Source: Candidatus Heimdallarchaeota archaeon (GTDB taxonomy: Archaea; Asgardarchaeota; Heimdallarchaeia; Heimdallarchaeales; Heimdallarchaeaceae). Taken from it: 64,000 nt of DNA. This document shows, piece after piece, positions 62,100 through 64,000 of this stretch (position 1 is the first letter of the stretch; each line of letters opens with the position of its first letter). Under the pieces are notes generated by a model. It saw only the letters and a list, made by a program, of their open reading frames with translations, was not told where the DNA came from and made no database searches. The DNA is taken from positions 32,087-96,086 of the forward strand of contig JABCTC010000007.1 of assembly GCA_018238545.1 (NCBI GenBank). Reading direction: 5' to 3'. A program made the translations under genes and the position numbers.

Positions 62100-63962
62100 T
62101 CAATATTCGAATGATTTTCCTCCCCAAATGGCGCCCAAACGATTCAGTATTCTCATAAACCAAATCTTATTTTCTTTATTATAGTATGGTCCCTTATCTT
62201 TTGAGTTTATATATTCATAATCATCAGCTGGTTCATTCCATTTTATAATTGCTCTTTCGATTTCATCTTCTAGTATAGATGCTGAAGAAGAATCAGTTTC
62301 TAATGTAATTAAATCAGTAAAAACAGCAAAGGGGGTAAAAACTTTCATAGACATTAGAGTTTCAGCAATTCTGTTACCAAGTGGCGTTCCAAATCCTTCA
62401 CTTCCTTTATAGTTCCCTGGTGTTAGTTGAATGCACCATTCTCCTGTTTTAACTTCTGTTAAGTCGAATTGAATATATTTAATAGCAGCTCCAACATACG
62501 AATTTTCTAAAAATCCAAAATTGTTTCTCAAGGATGTGTCAACTCCTAGTTTATTCAATCTTTCTTCCACACTATAGACAGAGTAATATTTCATTTCAAA
62601 AAAAGCAATCATAGGAATAGCTTTGAACCAAATATTATCTGTAATCTCAGTGTGTTTAAGAAATCTAACATGAGGATTCTTTTGAGCTTTTACACCACTT
62701 AATTCTTTACCAATAGCGTTTCCAAAGATGTCAAACAATACACGATAGGCAGAAACTTTTTCTTGTCCAAGCTCCTCCATAAGTGGATTCAGAAACAGAC
62801 TACTATCTTTATCAATCCACAAGATTTTTGCACCACTATTTTTTTTATCATAAATCATACGTCCTCCAAGTTCTTTTACGAAGATTTGAAAACGATAAAG
62901 GTTTATCAAAGGATTTTCTCCTAATGTAGAAAAAAGTTTGGAGCTCTCCCAAGTGGTAATTATTTGATTTCCTACAGAGTCTCTCATGTATGATTTGAAC
63001 TCCGTTGTCGTATCCATAAAAATGAGTCTTATTTTTATTTTGTCTTCACTAGTTTTGGGTTCATTATATTCAATTATACCAAGCATTTTCTCTTTTAACA
63101 AGTTGGAAAGAGTTTCCTCTGTGCTGAGTAAATTTGATAAATGTGTTGAAAATTTATCAAAAGCTTGTCGTTTATTTAAAGCATGAATTTTCATTGTTGA
63201 AATTTCATCAATCCCTTGAATATAATTAATCAGTTTATCTTGATAAATAAATCCAAATAATTCTTTATAAGTTTCCTTTAGATATTCAGCTCTTAAGGGG
63301 TAAATCGTGGGTTTTGATTTAAGACCTCTTTTAAACTGACTTGTTAGTAAATCAATTATTGATTCAGTTGTTTCTCCAAAATTGATAAAACTCTTTTGCA
63401 TTAATTCTATGTCTGTTACTAAGAAACTACGAAAGATATCAATTGAATCTATTGCATTTGTGCGATAATAATTATATCCTCTTGCAGGATATTTACTATG
63501 AAATGCATGATGCCATAGATAGTATCCATCTCCACCTTGTACAATTTTTCTGGTAGACATTTGTTGAAAATATCCATTGAATAATCTATCAAACGCATAA
63601 TCTAGTGATTGAACTGAATCTCTCAACCCTCTTTCTTGCAACATTGTGAAAAATAAGAAACCACTAAAAAGTGGATCAAATGATAATTCTTTAACACCTA
63701 GATGTCCTAAAGTGTCAATGATTTGGCAAAAAGCATCTATTTTTGGATATGATAGCAACTTAATATAATATTTTATTGTATCTTCCAATTTCTCTATTAA
63801 ATGTAATTGTTTATTTTGCATATCACTATTATGAAGAGCACCTACTTCTCTTAAGAAATTATATAAATTTGAAATAATTTCTTCTCTCTCTGAAACAGAT
63901 AAAACAGAGTCATGTCCAACTTCTTTGAGTTGTATAGTTAGATAAGTGATTGCATTTTCCAA
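62100..63962 (-). CDS. Large unrecognised protein, start uncertain
   Basis: 620 residues, mostly alpha-helical, no membrane segment. Characteristic stretches are GGDGYYLWHHAFHSKYPARG (about 147-166) and ILWIDKDSSLFLNPL, then GEWCIQLTPGNYKGSEG. The apparent TTG start at 63962 is weak; the frame stays open upstream to a stop at 63996-63998 through a coding-like REYQARYIWVP, so the true start may differ or the gene may be frameshifted beyond the edge. Family unknown. Confidence 0.6.
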   Translation of the reverse strand: MENAITYLTIQLKEVGHDSVLSVSEREEIISNLYNFLREVGALHNSDMQNKQLHLIEKLEDTIKYYIKLLSYPKIDAFCQIIDTLGHLGVKELSFDPLFSGFLFFTMLQERGLRDSVQSLDYAFDRLFNGYFQQMSTRKIVQGGDGYYLWHHAFHSKYPARGYNYYRTNAIDSIDIFRSFLVTDIELMQKSFINFGETTESIIDLLTSQFKRGLKSKPTIYPLRAEYLKETYKELFGFIYQDKLINYIQGIDEISTMKIHALNKRQAFDKFSTHLSNLLSTEETLSNLLKEKMLGIIEYNEPKTSEDKIKIRLIFMDTTTEFKSYMRDSVGNQIITTWESSKLFSTLGENPLINLYRFQIFVKELGGRMIYDKKNSGAKILWIDKDSSLFLNPLMEELGQEKVSAYRVLFDIFGNAIGKELSGVKAQKNPHVRFLKHTEITDNIWFKAIPMIAFFEMKYYSVYSVEERLNKLGVDTSLRNNFGFLENSYVGAAIKYIQFDLTEVKTGEWCIQLTPGNYKGSEGFGTPLGNRIAETLMSMKVFTPFAVFTDLITLETDSSSASILEDEIERAIIKWNEPADDYEYINSKDKGPYYNKENKIWFMRILNRLGAIWGGKSFEY

Positions 63963-64000
63963 TGGTACCCATATATATCTTGCTTGATATTCCCGTTAAT

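Overview
The window is AT-rich archaeal chromosome, densely packed with genes on both strands. Archaeal housekeeping genes identify the domain: exosome Rrp4/Rrp41/Rrp42, SBDS, L37Ae, L7Ae/S28e/L24e, S2, RpoN, aIF5B, replication factor C, TiaS, CDC48, mevalonate kinase with isopentenyl phosphate kinase, geranylgeranyl reductase, and an intron-containing initiator tRNA. Bacterial-type genes are mixed in (Fpg glycosylase, TetR, EutA, gamma-glutamyltranspeptidase). Eukaryote-flavoured parts are also present, notably a RING-H2 finger fused to a Dna2-like enzyme. Together these suggest an Asgard archaeon, probably of the Heimdallarchaeia. That assignment is inference and no marker was placed on a tree.

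Layout. 1-3.9 kb: minus-strand RNA-processing operon (SBDS, Rrp4, Rrp41, Rrp42, L37Ae, Brix protein cut by the window edge). 4-10.4 kb: P-loop NTPase and Fpg glycosylase (overlapping), a TIM-barrel protein, a DDAH-like hydrolase, a membrane protein, RfcL, and a phosphoribosyltransferase with a small winged-helix gene. 10.4-16.1 kb: a TrmB-like protein carrying a roughly 500-residue coiled coil, a small 2[4Fe-4S] ferredoxin, and the Dna2-like nuclease-helicase with a C-terminal RING finger. 16.1-20.8 kb: an unusual ABC locus whose solute-binding protein looks circularly permuted. 20.9-34.5 kb: orphan EutA, GGT, several membrane proteins, a TetR gene with two operators, an M28 peptidase, a damaged PHP-domain gene and a damaged small exported gene, the initiator tRNA with two introns, an acyltransferase pair and a THUMP protein. 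34.6-43.9 kb: a 56-residue histone-fold protein, an aminotransferase, then a second housekeeping block (ndk, ribosomal proteins, isoprenoid kinases, rpoN, geranylgeranyl reductase, aIF5B). 43.9-44.5 kb: decayed gene remnants. 44.5-53 kb: tiaS, a probable heat-shock operon (hsp20-cdc48-ArsR regulator) with two palindromes in its promoter, a SprT-like peptidase, a kinase-fold protein, MGMT and Mrp. 53-59.9 kb: FAD oxidoreductase, a PLP lyase-like enzyme, an aminotransferase fused to an SCP2 domain, and an esterase gene broken by one stop codon. 59.9-64 kb: an accessory stretch of three unrecognised minus-strand genes, one with a HEPN-like RX4H motif, plus small coding remnants.

The strongest leads are the Dna2-RING fusion, the permuted binding protein and its odd ABC neighbours, the two-intron initiator tRNA, the k-turn-like hairpin over the L7Ae ribosome-binding site, the coiled-coil TrmB-like protein, the aminotransferase-SCP2 fusion, and the unrecognised 60-64 kb genes. 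No CRISPR array, intact insertion sequence or rRNA was seen.
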